Below are positions 20,522 through 30,468 of a stretch of DNA of 64,000 nt, in pieces. Positions within the stretch are counted from its first letter, which is position 1; each line of letters starts with the position of its first letter. Made by a program: the position numbers and the translations under genes. A model generated the notes under the pieces. The model was not told the DNA's origin. It searched no databases and worked only from the letters and a program-made list of their open reading frames with translations. Source of the DNA: Limnohabitans sp. Rim8 (GTDB lineage Bacteria > Pseudomonadota > Gammaproteobacteria > Burkholderiales > Burkholderiaceae_C); the NCBI RefSeq assembly GCF_945901735.1, contig NZ_CAMDLM010000003.1, positions 62,001-126,000 of the forward strand, written 5' to 3'.

Positions 20522-20925
20522 CGGAAGGGTATCTTCCGGTCTCCCCAGTAATCGGCCGTGTCGCGGAAGATGTCCAGCAATTGCTCGCGGGCTTCCTTGT
20601 CAAACTTGACGTGAGCAGGAATTTGCTCCAGCACCACAATAAAGCCAGGCTGTTGGCCCGACTTGTGCAAGGGGTCGGTCATGCAGTCGTACAAGGCATC
20701 AAAATTCTTGCCAAAGTGCGAGGGCAGTGTGAATTGCGCACCAATGAGGTCCAGCACATCTTGTTTGCTCTGGGCTTCGGCCAGGTTGGCATACAAAAAG
20801 TGGTGGCCTAGGCCTTGGGCGGCTTCTTGCAAATCGCTCACGCGGTACGCGCGAATCGATTGCACGATGTTCGACCGCACGCCCTTCAGGGGCGCCTCTT
20901 GGTCTTTAAGTGTCGGCATGTCCAT
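20500..20925 (-). CDS. barstar-family ribonuclease inhibitor
   Basis: HFLYANLAEAQSKQDVLDLIGAQFTLPSHFGKNFDALYDCMTD matches the barstar fold signature. Confidence 0.92.
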   Translation of the reverse strand: MDMPTLKDQEAPLKGVRSNIVQSIRAYRVSDLQEAAQGLGHHFLYANLAEAQSKQDVLDLIGAQFTLPSHFGKNFDALYDCMTDPLHKSGQQPGFIVVLEQIPAHVKFDKEAREQLLDIFRDTADYWGDRKIPFRCFYSFL

Positions 20926-20954
20926 CTCCGTGGTCTTTCTTGAAAACTAAAAAA

Positions 20955-21368
20955 TCAGGGTCTGTCAACGATCATGCGAAAGCTCGCGTAATGGTCTTCG
21001 GTGTAATAACAGGCTTTCGGTTCTGTGGGCACAGGGCCGCCGCAGACAATGCGACGGGCTCCACGGTGACGCAAGCCGGGTGTCCTGACGGTGTATTCGA
21101 GGTAGTAACCCCTCGCCTCGCGTGGCAAGAGTCGCTCGCGGTTGCCAAACACCGTACCGTCCTTTTCGTAGGGAAAAGGACGACCCTTGCGGATATTTTG
21201 GTAGGTTGTCTGGCCTTCACGGGGCAAATCAGTGACCAACAAAGTGGTTTGAAGTTGCGCCTCTTGGGGTGACCGTGCCTGCACCAAAAATGTGCATGCC
21301 AGCAAAATAAAGCCCATCAGCACAGCGAACCAGTACCGACGGGCCAAGGCTTGTTGTGCCACCCTCAT
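20955..21368 (-). CDS. secreted guanyl-specific ribonuclease (RNase Sa/barnase-like)
   Basis: N-terminal signal/TM segment; FPYEKDGTVFGNRERLLP...YYLEYTVRTPGLRHRGARRIVCGG...YYTEDHYASFRMI. Confidence 0.92.
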   Translation of the reverse strand: MRVAQQALARRYWFAVLMGFILLACTFLVQARSPQEAQLQTTLLVTDLPREGQTTYQNIRKGRPFPYEKDGTVFGNRERLLPREARGYYLEYTVRTPGLRHRGARRIVCGGPVPTEPKACYYTEDHYASFRMIVDRP

Positions 21369-21522
21369 GAATACACCTTTCAGGAGCATCCGGGTTTACC
21401 CGAAAACTCGAAGGCGCTAGTGTGTATCAAATGCGATAAAAATGCAAGCGATTGCCCGTTAAATAGGCAAAGACAGTTTGCTCATTCAAAGAACATGTGA
21501 GTACGCACACCTGTTAGAACGG

Positions 21523-23826
21523 TCAACGAGCCGCGTTGGCATCGGCCACGGTGAGCGCCGTCATGTTGACGATCCGGCGTACCGTGGTGCTGGGCGTCAA
21601 AATGTGCACGGGTTTGGCCGCACCCAAAAGAACCGGTCCAACGGCGATGTTGCCACCCGCAGCCGTCTTGAGCAGGTTGTAGGCAATGTTGGCCGCATCC
21701 ATGTTGGGCAGAACCAACAAGTTGGCATCGCCCGCCAAGCGGCTGTTGGGCATGATGGCTTGGCGTGCCGCCGAATCCAGGGCAACGTCGCCGTGCATTT
21801 CGCCGTCCACTTCGAGCCAAGGTGCGTTTATGCGCAGCAAGTCCAGCACGTTTCGCATCTTGATGGCGCTGGGCTCGTTGGACGAGCCGAAGTTCGAGTG
21901 CGATAACAAAGCGGCTTTGGGCTGGATACCGAAACGGCGCATTTCTTCGGCCGCCATGACGGTGAACTCGGCCAGCTGCTCGGCGGTGGGGTCGTAGTTG
22001 ACGTGGGTGTCCACCATGAACACCTGACGCCCTGGCAGCATCAAGCCGTTCATGCAGGCGAAGGTGTTGACACCTGCGCGCTTGCCAATGACTTGGTCGA
22101 TGTAGCTCAGGTGCATGGGGTTGGCGCCCCAGGTGCCGCAGATCATGCCGTCCACGTCGCCTTTGTGCAGCAACATGGCGCCAATGAGCGACAGGCGGCG
22201 GCGCATTTCGATCTTGGCGATCTGCTGGGTGACGCCCTTGCGCTCGGTCATGCGGTGGTAGGTCTGCCAGAAATCGCGGTAACGGTGGTCGTCTTCCACG
22301 TTCACGATGTCGTAATCCAGTTCTTCTTTCAAGCGCAGGCCGAATTTTTCGATGCGCTCGGCGATCACGGCCGGGCGGCCGATCAGCGTGGGGCGGGCGA
22401 TGCCTTCGTCCACCACGATCTGGGCAGCGCGAAGCACGCGCTCTTCTTCGCCTTCGCTGTAGGCGATGCGCTTGTTCAGGGCACGTTTGGCGGCCGTGAA
22501 GATGGGCTTCATCATGGTGCCGGAGGCGTACACAAAGCCTTGCAGCCTTTCCCGGTAAGCGTCCATGTCGGTGATGGGGCGAGAGGCCACGCCAGAATCG
22601 AATGCAGCCTGGGCCACCGCAGGGGCGATTTTCATCATCAAGCGCGGGTCAAATGGCTTGGGGATCAGGTACTCTGGGCCAAACGCCAGGGGCTCGCCCA
22701 CATAAGCGGCTGCCACGACTTCGCTTTGCTCGGCTTGCGCCAACTCGGCAATCGCGTGCACGGCCGCAATTTCCATTTCCAGCGTGATGGTGGTGGCGCC
22801 GCAGTCCAACGCACCCCGAAAAATGTAGGGGAAGCACAGGACGTTGTTGACCTGGTTGGGGTAGTCGGTCCGGCCGGTGGCCATGATGGCGTCGTCTCGC
22901 ACTGCTTTGACGTCTTCAGGGTCGATTTCGGGGTTGGGGTTGGCCAGCGCAAAAATCAGCGGGGTGGCGGCCATGGACTTGACCATGTCCTGCTTGAGCA
23001 CACCACCGGCCGACAAACCCAGGAACACGTCGGCACCGATCATCACTTCGCGCAGCGTGCGGTGATCGGTTTTTTGTACAAACTGGATCTTGTCTTCGTC
23101 CATCAGTTCGGTGCGGCCTTCGTAGACCACGCCCGCCAAATCGGTGACCCAGATGTTTTCGCGCGGGATGCCCAGCTTGACCAACAAACCCAGACAAGCC
23201 AAGGCCGCTGCGCCTGCACCGGAGGTGACCAGCTTGATTTTCTTGGGGTCTTTGCCGACGATTTTGAGGCCGTTCAAAATGGCCGCGCCCACCACGATGG
23301 CGGTGCCATGTTGGTCGTCATGAAAGACCGGGATCTTCATGCGCTCGCGCAGTTTGCGTTCGATGTAGAAGCAGTCGGGGGCCTTGATGTCTTCGAGGTT
23401 GATGCCACCAAACGTCGGCTCCAGTGACGCGATGATCTCGACCAGCTTGTCCGGGTCTTTTTCGTTGATCTCAATGTCGAACACATCGATGCCCGAGAAC
23501 TTCTTGAACAAGACGCCCTTGCCTTCCATGACCGGCTTGCTGGCCAGCGGGCCGATGTCGCCCAAGCCCAGCACGGCGGTGCCGTTGGTCACCACGCCCA
23601 CCAGGTTGCCCCGGCTGGTGTACTTGAAGGCGTTGGCGGGGTCTTTGACGATCTCTTCGCAGGGGGCTGCCACGCCGGGCGAATAGGCCAAGGCCAGATC
23701 GTGCTGGTTGACCAGTTGTTTGGTGGCGGCGATGGCCACTTTGCCGGGGGTGGGGAACTGGTGGTATTCGAGGGCGGCTTTGCGCAGTTGGGCACGTTTT
23801 TCTTCGGCTTGGACCTTGTTGGTCAT
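21523..23826 (-). CDS. maeB: NADP-dependent malic enzyme with C-terminal phosphotransacetylase-like domain
   Basis: [38 protein letters not shown]; 767 aa with a PTA-type C-terminal half. Confidence 0.95.
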   Translation of the reverse strand: MTNKVQAEEKRAQLRKAALEYHQFPTPGKVAIAATKQLVNQHDLALAYSPGVAAPCEEIVKDPANAFKYTSRGNLVGVVTNGTAVLGLGDIGPLASKPVMEGKGVLFKKFSGIDVFDIEINEKDPDKLVEIIASLEPTFGGINLEDIKAPDCFYIERKLRERMKIPVFHDDQHGTAIVVGAAILNGLKIVGKDPKKIKLVTSGAGAAALACLGLLVKLGIPRENIWVTDLAGVVYEGRTELMDEDKIQFVQKTDHRTLREVMIGADVFLGLSAGGVLKQDMVKSMAATPLIFALANPNPEIDPEDVKAVRDDAIMATGRTDYPNQVNNVLCFPYIFRGALDCGATTITLEMEIAAVHAIAELAQAEQSEVVAAAYVGEPLAFGPEYLIPKPFDPRLMMKIAPAVAQAAFDSGVASRPITDMDAYRERLQGFVYASGTMMKPIFTAAKRALNKRIAYSEGEEERVLRAAQIVVDEGIARPTLIGRPAVIAERIEKFGLRLKEELDYDIVNVEDDHRYRDFWQTYHRMTERKGVTQQIAKIEMRRRLSLIGAMLLHKGDVDGMICGTWGANPMHLSYIDQVIGKRAGVNTFACMNGLMLPGRQVFMVDTHVNYDPTAEQLAEFTVMAAEEMRRFGIQPKAALLSHSNFGSSNEPSAIKMRNVLDLLRINAPWLEVDGEMHGDVALDSAARQAIMPNSRLAGDANLLVLPNMDAANIAYNLLKTAAGGNIAVGPVLLGAAKPVHILTPSTTVRRIVNMTALTVADANAAR

Positions 23827-24035
23827 GGGGTGGGGCTCCGTTGTAGGGATGTGCTGTCAGGGCTGCTGGGGTTCAGCAGGCAAGATGCTTAGAAAGGAAG
23901 GGTCAACGCAACGCGCAAGGCGACAGCGGGAAATATTTTCATTGTAGACCCGGGATTCAAACCTTTGAGTCTGGCCAATGCCCTTCTCCAGTGAGTTGGC
24001 TTTTGACTTTCGCGCACAAATGGCGGGGATCAGCG

Positions 24036-24635
24036 CTAATGCTTCCAGGCTTTGTGTCGCAAGGCCTCGGTCACGCGGGTCGAGCGAGCGCCCGCCAGCA
24101 CTTGGCATGTGGCGCCGGCTTGGAGAAAGCCGGGTTGTTCTACCGCCAGATAAAAACCACAACGCCCGCTTTGCACCATGTCTTTGGCGGCCAGGGCGTA
24201 ATCCATGACGGCGTTGAACTTGCCGCAGGGCTCGCGCGGATGGGTGATGCGAAAAATGACAGCACCAAAATCGAGACGGTCGCCGATGAACAGGTCTTGT
24301 TCGAGCAGGCCTTGCAAGCTCAGGTTTTCGCCCAAATAACCCGGAGCCAAGGTTTCTTCAAACATCGTCGCGCCCTGGGCCATCCGCTGTGCTTGCCACC
24401 ACGGCAAGTGCTCTGACGGCAAGGCGTACACCGCTTTGCTCAGGCCACCATGCACCGACAAATCAGCCTGCGCGTCACCGGCCAAGCCCAGTACCGTGAC
24501 CTCGATGGGGCCTGAGACGTTGGTTTTGCCAATCGCCGACACCAGCTTGCGCCTACCCACCATCAAGGGGCGCACTTGGCCGGTCTGGATGGCGCGCAGC
24601 GTGCCCGACAAACCGGGTCGCAAAGTCGGCTGCAT
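24036..24635 (-). CDS. MOSC-domain protein (YiiM-like)
   Basis: GDAQADLSVHGGLSKAVYALPSEHLPWW, PGYLGENLSLQGL, IGDRLDFGAVIFRITHPREPC. Confidence 0.88.
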   Translation of the reverse strand: MQPTLRPGLSGTLRAIQTGQVRPLMVGRRKLVSAIGKTNVSGPIEVTVLGLAGDAQADLSVHGGLSKAVYALPSEHLPWWQAQRMAQGATMFEETLAPGYLGENLSLQGLLEQDLFIGDRLDFGAVIFRITHPREPCGKFNAVMDYALAAKDMVQSGRCGFYLAVEQPGFLQAGATCQVLAGARSTRVTEALRHKAWKH

Positions 24636-24642
24636 GGGCCTT

Positions 24643-26031
24643 TTAGCCGCGCATCAAGGCTTCGATCTCGTCGGCCTTGACGGGCACGCCGCGCGTGATC
24701 AGCTCGCACCCCGTGGCGGTCACGATGGCATCGTCTTCGATGCGGATGCCGATGTGGTGGAAGGGCTCGGGGACGCCCGGTGCTGGGCGCACATAAAGGC
24801 CGGGCTCGATGGTCAGGACCATGCCCGGCTGCAGGATTCGGCTGGGGCGGTCCTTGATCAATTCTCCACTCAACGGGTCTTTCCGCTCGCTGATCTGACC
24901 CACCTGCGAGGGCTCGACATAGCTGCCGCAGTCGTGCACGTCCATGCCCAGCCAGTGGCCGGTGCGGTGCATGTAAAACTGAAAATAGCTGCGGTTGGCG
25001 ATCACGTCTTGCGCGTTGCCCACCTTGTTCTTGTCGAGCAAGCCCACATCGAGCAGGCCTTGCGCCAACACGGCCACGGTGGCCTCGTGCGGGTCCACAA
25101 AGCGGGCGCCGGCACGGGTGGCGACCACGGCCGCATCTTGCGAAGCCAGCACCAGGTCGTACAAGGCGCGTTGCGGTCCGGTGAATTTTCCGTTGGCCGG
25201 AAAGGTGCGTGTGATGTCGCTGGCGTAGCCGTCCAGCTCACAACCCGCGTCGATCAGCACCAGATCGCCGTCTTTGATCAAAGCGGTGTCGGCGCGGTAG
25301 TGCAGCACGCAGGCATTGGCACCGCCTGCCACGATGGAGCCGTAAGCCGGGTATTGCGAGCCGCTTTGGCGGAACTCGTGCAGCAGCTCGGCGTCCAGGT
25401 GGTATTCGCGCACTTCTTGCCCGGCGCGCAACATGGCGGCGCTTCGCTGCATGGCACGAATGTGGGCGCGTGCGCTGATGGTGCTGGCGCGGCGCATGGT
25501 GTCTTGCTCGTGCGGGTCTTTGACCAGGCGCATCTCGTCGAGCAGGCTGCACAGGTCGCGCTGCTGCTCAGGGCACAAAGCGCCATAGCGCACCCGCGCA
25601 CGCACCGATTGCAGCCAGCCACTCACCAGACTTTCCAGCCCGGTGTGGATGGCAAAGGGGTACCAGACGGTGCTGCTATTTTCCAGCAACTTGGGCATTT
25701 GCGCGGCCAACTCGCCGATGGGCAAAGCCCGGTTCACGCCCAAAACGGCCGGCGCGGCTTCTGGCCCCAGGCGAATGCCGTCCCAGATCTCGCGCTCAAG
25801 GTCTTTGGCCTGGCAAAACAAGGTGCAGTCGCCTTCGGCCGTGATGACCAGCGTGGCATGCGGCTCGGTGAAACCCGTCAGGTAATAAAAGTAGCTGTCA
25901 TGCCGGTACAGGTAATCGCTGTCGCGGTTGCGCTGGCGCTCGGGCGCGGTGGGGATGATGGCGATGCCGCCAGCGCCCAGTTGGGCGGCGAGACGGGCGC
26001 GGCGCTGTGTGCAGATGGTGTGAGAATTCAT
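24643..26031 (-). CDS. pepP: Xaa-Pro aminopeptidase
   Basis: YLYRHDSYFYYLTGFTEP, VLIDAGCELDGYASDITRTFPANGKFT, HRTGHWLGMDVHDCG, MVLTIEPGLYV. Confidence 0.95.
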   Translation of the reverse strand: MNSHTICTQRRARLAAQLGAGGIAIIPTAPERQRNRDSDYLYRHDSYFYYLTGFTEPHATLVITAEGDCTLFCQAKDLEREIWDGIRLGPEAAPAVLGVNRALPIGELAAQMPKLLENSSTVWYPFAIHTGLESLVSGWLQSVRARVRYGALCPEQQRDLCSLLDEMRLVKDPHEQDTMRRASTISARAHIRAMQRSAAMLRAGQEVREYHLDAELLHEFRQSGSQYPAYGSIVAGGANACVLHYRADTALIKDGDLVLIDAGCELDGYASDITRTFPANGKFTGPQRALYDLVLASQDAAVVATRAGARFVDPHEATVAVLAQGLLDVGLLDKNKVGNAQDVIANRSYFQFYMHRTGHWLGMDVHDCGSYVEPSQVGQISERKDPLSGELIKDRPSRILQPGMVLTIEPGLYVRPAPGVPEPFHHIGIRIEDDAIVTATGCELITRGVPVKADEIEALMRG

Positions 26032-26147
26032 CTTCACATTGTAGGAGAGCCTGTGCGCATGCAGGCGGCTAACCCTGAAGTTTTGACTCCGTCGCCAGCA
26101 CGACCGATCCAGGGCTGGGTCAATCCGTTGACAAGGATAAGAATCGC

Positions 26148-26501
26148 TCAGACCGGAGTTGACTTTTTGCAGCCCGCCTTGGTCATGGCGGTGTCCACGG
26201 CCTCCACTTCGCCCTTCCACTTGGCCACATCACCAGCATGGTCGCCGGAGAGCTTGCTAGCAGGCACTAAAACAAAAAACACGGTCGCCGCATCAATGTT
26301 GGCTTTGGTGTCTTGCATGGAAGAGAACTTTTGTAATTCAGCCCGGGCATTGGACATGTCCATGTTCAACTGGGTGCAGTCACGGCCAGAGTACTTTTCG
26401 TGCGACACAAAAGATGCGGAAATGCTTTCAGGACGGGTAGCACAGGCCGCCAAAAGTGCGATGGAAATGGCCATCGAGGCCAGTTTAAGTTGGGTTGTCA
26501 T
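26148..26501 (-). CDS. hypothetical lipoprotein
   Basis: Lipobox LLAAC after hydrophobic N-terminus. Confidence 0.65.
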   Translation of the reverse strand: MTTQLKLASMAISIALLAACATRPESISASFVSHEKYSGRDCTQLNMDMSNARAELQKFSSMQDTKANIDAATVFFVLVPASKLSGDHAGDVAKWKGEVEAVDTAMTKAGCKKSTPV

Positions 26502-26518
26502 TTTTAAGAGGTTTTAAA

Positions 26519-27331
26519 TTAATGAATACCAATTAATTTTTTAATTGGTAGTCTATTGTATCGATTTAAAAAAAACAGCCGTTGCGGGGTGCCCACATCG
26601 GTCCAGTCGCCTGCGTAAACCTCGCCCGTCACTTGCCCCTGGTCCATGGCCGCCCGCAACAAGGGGGCGAGCGCCAGCGCCACGCCCTCGGGGTTGCCTG
26701 TGGGCACCCCGCAGTCCGCGAAAAAGGCTTGTTTGTACAGCGCGATGGTGCTGAAGGTGTGGTCACGTCCCGCTGCGCCCGGGGGCAGGTTGAGCACTTG
26801 GCCTGAAGCCGACAGGCCGAAGTCGCCGCCCGGGTTGTGCATGGGGTTGGGCACCAGCCACAAGTGCGCTAGGGCAGCACTGGTGGCAAAGCGTTGCAGG
26901 GCCGGGTCGCTGAACACGAAATCGGGCGCAAACACGTCGCCGGCCACCACCCAGAACACCGTGTCCAAGCCAGGCATGGCCCGCACGATGCCACCGGCGG
27001 TCTCCAGTGCACGGCCAAAGTCCTGGCCTTCATGCGAATAACGGATGTGCACCTCGGGCAAGCCGGCCCAGTGAACCCGTTCACCGAAATGTGCCGGGAT
27101 TTGCTCGCCCAGCCAGGCGGTGTTGACCAGCTGACGCACAAAGCCGCCACGGGCCAGGGCCTGCATGGGCCACTGCATGAGCGGCTGGCCGCGCACGCGC
27201 AGCAAGGGTTTGGGGGTGCTGTCGGTCAAAGGCCGCATGCGCTCTCCGCGTCCGGCAGCAAGGACCATGGCTTGGGCTGGATGTGCAGGGCTGATCGGGG
27301 TGTGCGAAGGGTGAGCAAATGAAGGCAACAT
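26519..27331 (-). CDS. murU: N-acetylmuramate-1-phosphate uridylyltransferase-like nucleotidyltransferase
   Basis: AMVLAAGRGERMRPLTDSTPKPLLRVRGQPLMQW; VVAGDVFAPDF; YAGDWTDVGTPQRL. Confidence 0.85.
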   Translation of the reverse strand: MLPSFAHPSHTPISPAHPAQAMVLAAGRGERMRPLTDSTPKPLLRVRGQPLMQWPMQALARGGFVRQLVNTAWLGEQIPAHFGERVHWAGLPEVHIRYSHEGQDFGRALETAGGIVRAMPGLDTVFWVVAGDVFAPDFVFSDPALQRFATSAALAHLWLVPNPMHNPGGDFGLSASGQVLNLPPGAAGRDHTFSTIALYKQAFFADCGVPTGNPEGVALALAPLLRAAMDQGQVTGEVYAGDWTDVGTPQRLFFLNRYNRLPIKKLIGIH

Positions 27332-27454
27332 GCCCAGATGTTGCCACGGTTGAAGGCGCTCACGGGACAGCCCAAGCCAAATTCCGTGCCCTAAACTTCG
27401 GCGTGCAGGCCGTTCGCAGCGTACGAGCCAGGCCGCCCCCAGGAGACTGACCCC

Positions 27455-28543
27455 ATGACACGCCCCCCCATCAGCGTCATCACCGCCGCACAAAACGCCT
27501 CACAGCGCCTGGCTGATCGCCACACCCCTTTTGTCATGAACGACTGGTACGTGGCCGCCTTTGGTGAGGAAATCAAAGACCAACTGCTGGCCCGCACGCT
27601 GCTGGGCCGCCGTTTGGTGTTTTACCGCGCCAGCGACTGCCGCGTGGTGGCGCTGGAAGACCGCTGCCCGCACCGCTCCATGCCGCTGTCGGCGGGCACG
27701 CTGGATCAAGACACCATCGTCTGCGGCTACCACGGTCTGCGCTTCAATACCGAGGGCGATTGCATCGAGGTGCCTTCCCAGTCAAGCTGCCCCACCCACA
27801 TGGGCATCCGGGCCTACCGCACCATTCAGCGCGGCGCGGTGGTCTGGATCTGGATGGGTGAGGCTGAGCAGGCTGACTTGTCCAAACTGCCGCCGCAAGA
27901 CTGGATGTCAGACGCCCAGTGGGAGCGCTCGCAGGGCTATTTGAGTCTGCAAGCCAACTACGTGCGCTTGCATGAAAACCTGCTGGATTTGACGCATCTG
28001 AGCTTTTTGCACGCCAAAAGTTTTGGCACGCCCGATTACGCCAAAGCCGCTTTTGAGACCGAAATTGGAGATGGCCAATTTGCCTTGCTGCGCAACGTGG
28101 TGCCGACCACGCTGCCGCCTGTGTGGGGTGTGCCCACCGGCCTGACGGGTCAGGGCCAGGCGGCCCGCATCGTGCGCTCCGAGTTTCGCAGTCTGGGCCT
28201 GCACGAGGTGTCGGTGCTGTTTTACGACTGCCATCTGCCCGAGGCGCAGCGGCCGCAGTTTCGCATCCGCACCGCGCACATGCCCACGCCGGCGACCGCC
28301 ACCAGCACGCACTATTTCATCGTGCACGGGCGAGACTTTGCGCTGAACGATCCAGGCACCACCCGCTTCATGCACGATCAGCTGTTTGTGGCTTTTCAGG
28401 AAGATGTGGACGGCCTGGCGCTGCAAGAGCTTGCCTTGGCCAGCACACCCGCTGAAGACTTGTACGAGTTTTCGGTGGCAGCCGACGCCCCTGCGGTGGC
28501 CATGCGCCGCTACGTGCTGGCGCGCCAGCAAAAAGAAGCCTAG
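27455..28543 (+). CDS. Rieske [2Fe-2S] aromatic-ring oxygenase (VanA-like)
   Basis: CPHRSMPLSAG...CGYHGLRFN Rieske motif; NLLDLTHLSFLH. Confidence 0.9.
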   Translation: MTRPPISVITAAQNASQRLADRHTPFVMNDWYVAAFGEEIKDQLLARTLLGRRLVFYRASDCRVVALEDRCPHRSMPLSAGTLDQDTIVCGYHGLRFNTEGDCIEVPSQSSCPTHMGIRAYRTIQRGAVVWIWMGEAEQADLSKLPPQDWMSDAQWERSQGYLSLQANYVRLHENLLDLTHLSFLHAKSFGTPDYAKAAFETEIGDGQFALLRNVVPTTLPPVWGVPTGLTGQGQAARIVRSEFRSLGLHEVSVLFYDCHLPEAQRPQFRIRTAHMPTPATATSTHYFIVHGRDFALNDPGTTRFMHDQLFVAFQEDVDGLALQELALASTPAEDLYEFSVAADAPAVAMRRYVLARQQKEA

Positions 28544-28562
28544 GCCTGAACAGACGCCGGTT

Positions 28563-29441
28563 TCAGGCGTGAGCGCTTGAGTTGAGTGCGCCCATGGCCT
28601 CGCCCATCACGATGGGGCGGGTCGGTGTCCAGTCGGGGTTGAACTGAATCACGCCCTGCGGGAACAGCATCACCACCGTGGAGCCAAGCAAAAAGCGACC
28701 CATCTCTTCGCCTTGCGCCAGGGTGATGCTGCCCATCTCGTAGGTCCATTCGCGCACGGTGCCTGGGCGCGGCGGGTTGACCACGCCGTGCCACACAGTG
28801 GCCATGCTGCCCACGATGGTCGCCCCCACCAGCACCACCACAAAGGGGCCGTGCTCGCCCTCAAACACGCACACCACCCGCTCGTTTCGGGCAAACAGCC
28901 CGGGCACGCCGCGTGCGGTGGTGGGGTTGACCGAGAACAAATCGCCCGGCACGTAAACCATGCGCGTCAGACGCCCTGCGCAAGGCATGTGGATGCGGTG
29001 GTAGTCGCGCGGGCTGAGGTAAAGGGTGGCAAATTCGCCGTTCTCAAATTGCGCCGCCAGCGCCGCATCGCCGCCCACCAGGGCGCGGGTGCTGTAGCCG
29101 TGGCCCTTGGCCTGAAACACCTGGTCACCCACCACTGGGCCGCACTGGCTGATGGCCCCGTCGACTGGGGAAACAAATGCCGCCGACGCCAAAGGCCGGG
29201 CATCGCCCCGCAGTGGGCGGGTGAAAAATGCGTTGAAGCTCTTGTAGCTGGCCGTGTCCGGATTGGCAGCCTCCATCATGTTCACGTTGTAGCGCTGCAC
29301 AAACCAGTTGACGATGCCGGTGGTCACGCCGCCCCATTGGCTGCCCGCGACCCAGCCTGCAAAGGCGGTCAGGGCTTGTTTGGGGATCAGGTACTGCGGC
29401 AGGACGGCCAGGCGGTCCGAAAAAGAAGGGGTGCTTGACAT
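28563..29441 (-). CDS. psd: phosphatidylserine decarboxylase
   Basis: FFTRPLRGDARPL, VSPVDGAISQ, YHRIHMPCAG, FLLGSTVVMLFP (GST autocleavage site). Confidence 0.96.
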   Translation of the reverse strand: MSSTPSFSDRLAVLPQYLIPKQALTAFAGWVAGSQWGGVTTGIVNWFVQRYNVNMMEAANPDTASYKSFNAFFTRPLRGDARPLASAAFVSPVDGAISQCGPVVGDQVFQAKGHGYSTRALVGGDAALAAQFENGEFATLYLSPRDYHRIHMPCAGRLTRMVYVPGDLFSVNPTTARGVPGLFARNERVVCVFEGEHGPFVVVLVGATIVGSMATVWHGVVNPPRPGTVREWTYEMGSITLAQGEEMGRFLLGSTVVMLFPQGVIQFNPDWTPTRPIVMGEAMGALNSSAHA

Positions 29442-29535
29442 GAAGGGGTCGCAGGCGCGGTACAAAAAGAAGCTCATGATTTTATCGGTCACCCGCAAAC
29501 CTGCTCAGGCATGCCGCCACGGGCACAATCCCGCC

Positions 29536-30465
29536 ATGAACAACCCCTTGCTTTCGGTCGAACACTTGGTCAAGCGCTACGGCGAAGCCACCGTGGTCAA
29601 TGACCTGTCTTTCCACATCCAGCCCGGCGAATGCCTGGGCGTGATCGGCCCCAACGGCGCGGGCAAAACCACCACGCTGCGCATGTGCTTGGGTTTGTCT
29701 GAGCCGAGCGGCGGTGAGATCCGCTACTTCGATGGTCTGCAAATGCCGGGTGATGCCCTTGCCATCAAAGCCCGCCTGGGCGTTGTGGCGCAATCCGACA
29801 CGCTGGATCCGGACTTCACGTCAGAAGAAAACCTGCTGGTGTTTGGTCGGTACTTCGGCATACCCGACGCCGTGATCCGCGAACGCATTCCGCAACTGCT
29901 GGAGTTTGGTGCGCTCAGCCACAAGGCCAAAGCCAAACCGGGCGAGTTGTCGGGCGGCATGAAACGGCGATTGAGCCTGTCGCGCGCGCTCATCAACCAG
30001 CCGCAACTGCTGATGCTGGACGAGCCCACCACGGGTCTGGACCCGCAGGCGCGCCACCTGATGTGGGAGCGGCTGCAGCTGCTGCTGCAAGAAGGTAAAT
30101 CTATTTTGCTCACCACCCACTTCATGGACGAGGCTGAGCGCCTGTGCTCGCGCCTTTTGGTGCTGGACCAAGGCCGAAAGATCGCCGAGGGCAAGCCGCG
30201 TGACCTGATCGCCGAGCACCTGGAGCCCGAGGTGGTGGAAGTGTTTGGGCAAGGCGCGGTGGCGCTGGGGCAAGAAGCGGGCTTGAAAGCCCTGGCGGGT
30301 CGGGTCGAGGTGAGTGGTGAGACCGTTTTCTTCTACACCCAGGACAGCCGCGCACTCATGCACGCGCTGGAGGCGTGGCCCGCCATGCGCACCTTGCACC
30401 GCCCTTCTAATTTGGAAGACCTGTTTTTGAAGTTGACCGGACGCCAGATTCGGGAAGAAGGCTAA
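29536..30465 (+). CDS. NodI/CcmA-type ABC transporter ATP-binding protein
   Basis: GPNGAGKTTTLRM, LSGGMKRRLSLSRALI, LMLDEPTTGLDPQARH. Confidence 0.92.
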   Translation: MNNPLLSVEHLVKRYGEATVVNDLSFHIQPGECLGVIGPNGAGKTTTLRMCLGLSEPSGGEIRYFDGLQMPGDALAIKARLGVVAQSDTLDPDFTSEENLLVFGRYFGIPDAVIRERIPQLLEFGALSHKAKAKPGELSGGMKRRLSLSRALINQPQLLMLDEPTTGLDPQARHLMWERLQLLLQEGKSILLTTHFMDEAERLCSRLLVLDQGRKIAEGKPRDLIAEHLEPEVVEVFGQGAVALGQEAGLKALAGRVEVSGETVFFYTQDSRALMHALEAWPAMRTLHRPSNLEDLFLKLTGRQIREEG

Positions 30466-30468
30466 ACC

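Noticed and set aside
23253-23275. GACGATTTTGAGGCCG in maeB resembling part of the uvrA element core
   Set aside because: Only about 10 nt match, no flanking inverted arms, and it encodes conserved maeB sequence.
28062-28081. AAATTGG-AGATGG-CCAATTT inverted repeat in the Rieske oxygenase gene, superficially like the uvrA REP-like hairpin
   Set aside because: Different loop, shorter stem, and the encoded residues (FETEIGDGQFALL) look like native protein; likely chance.
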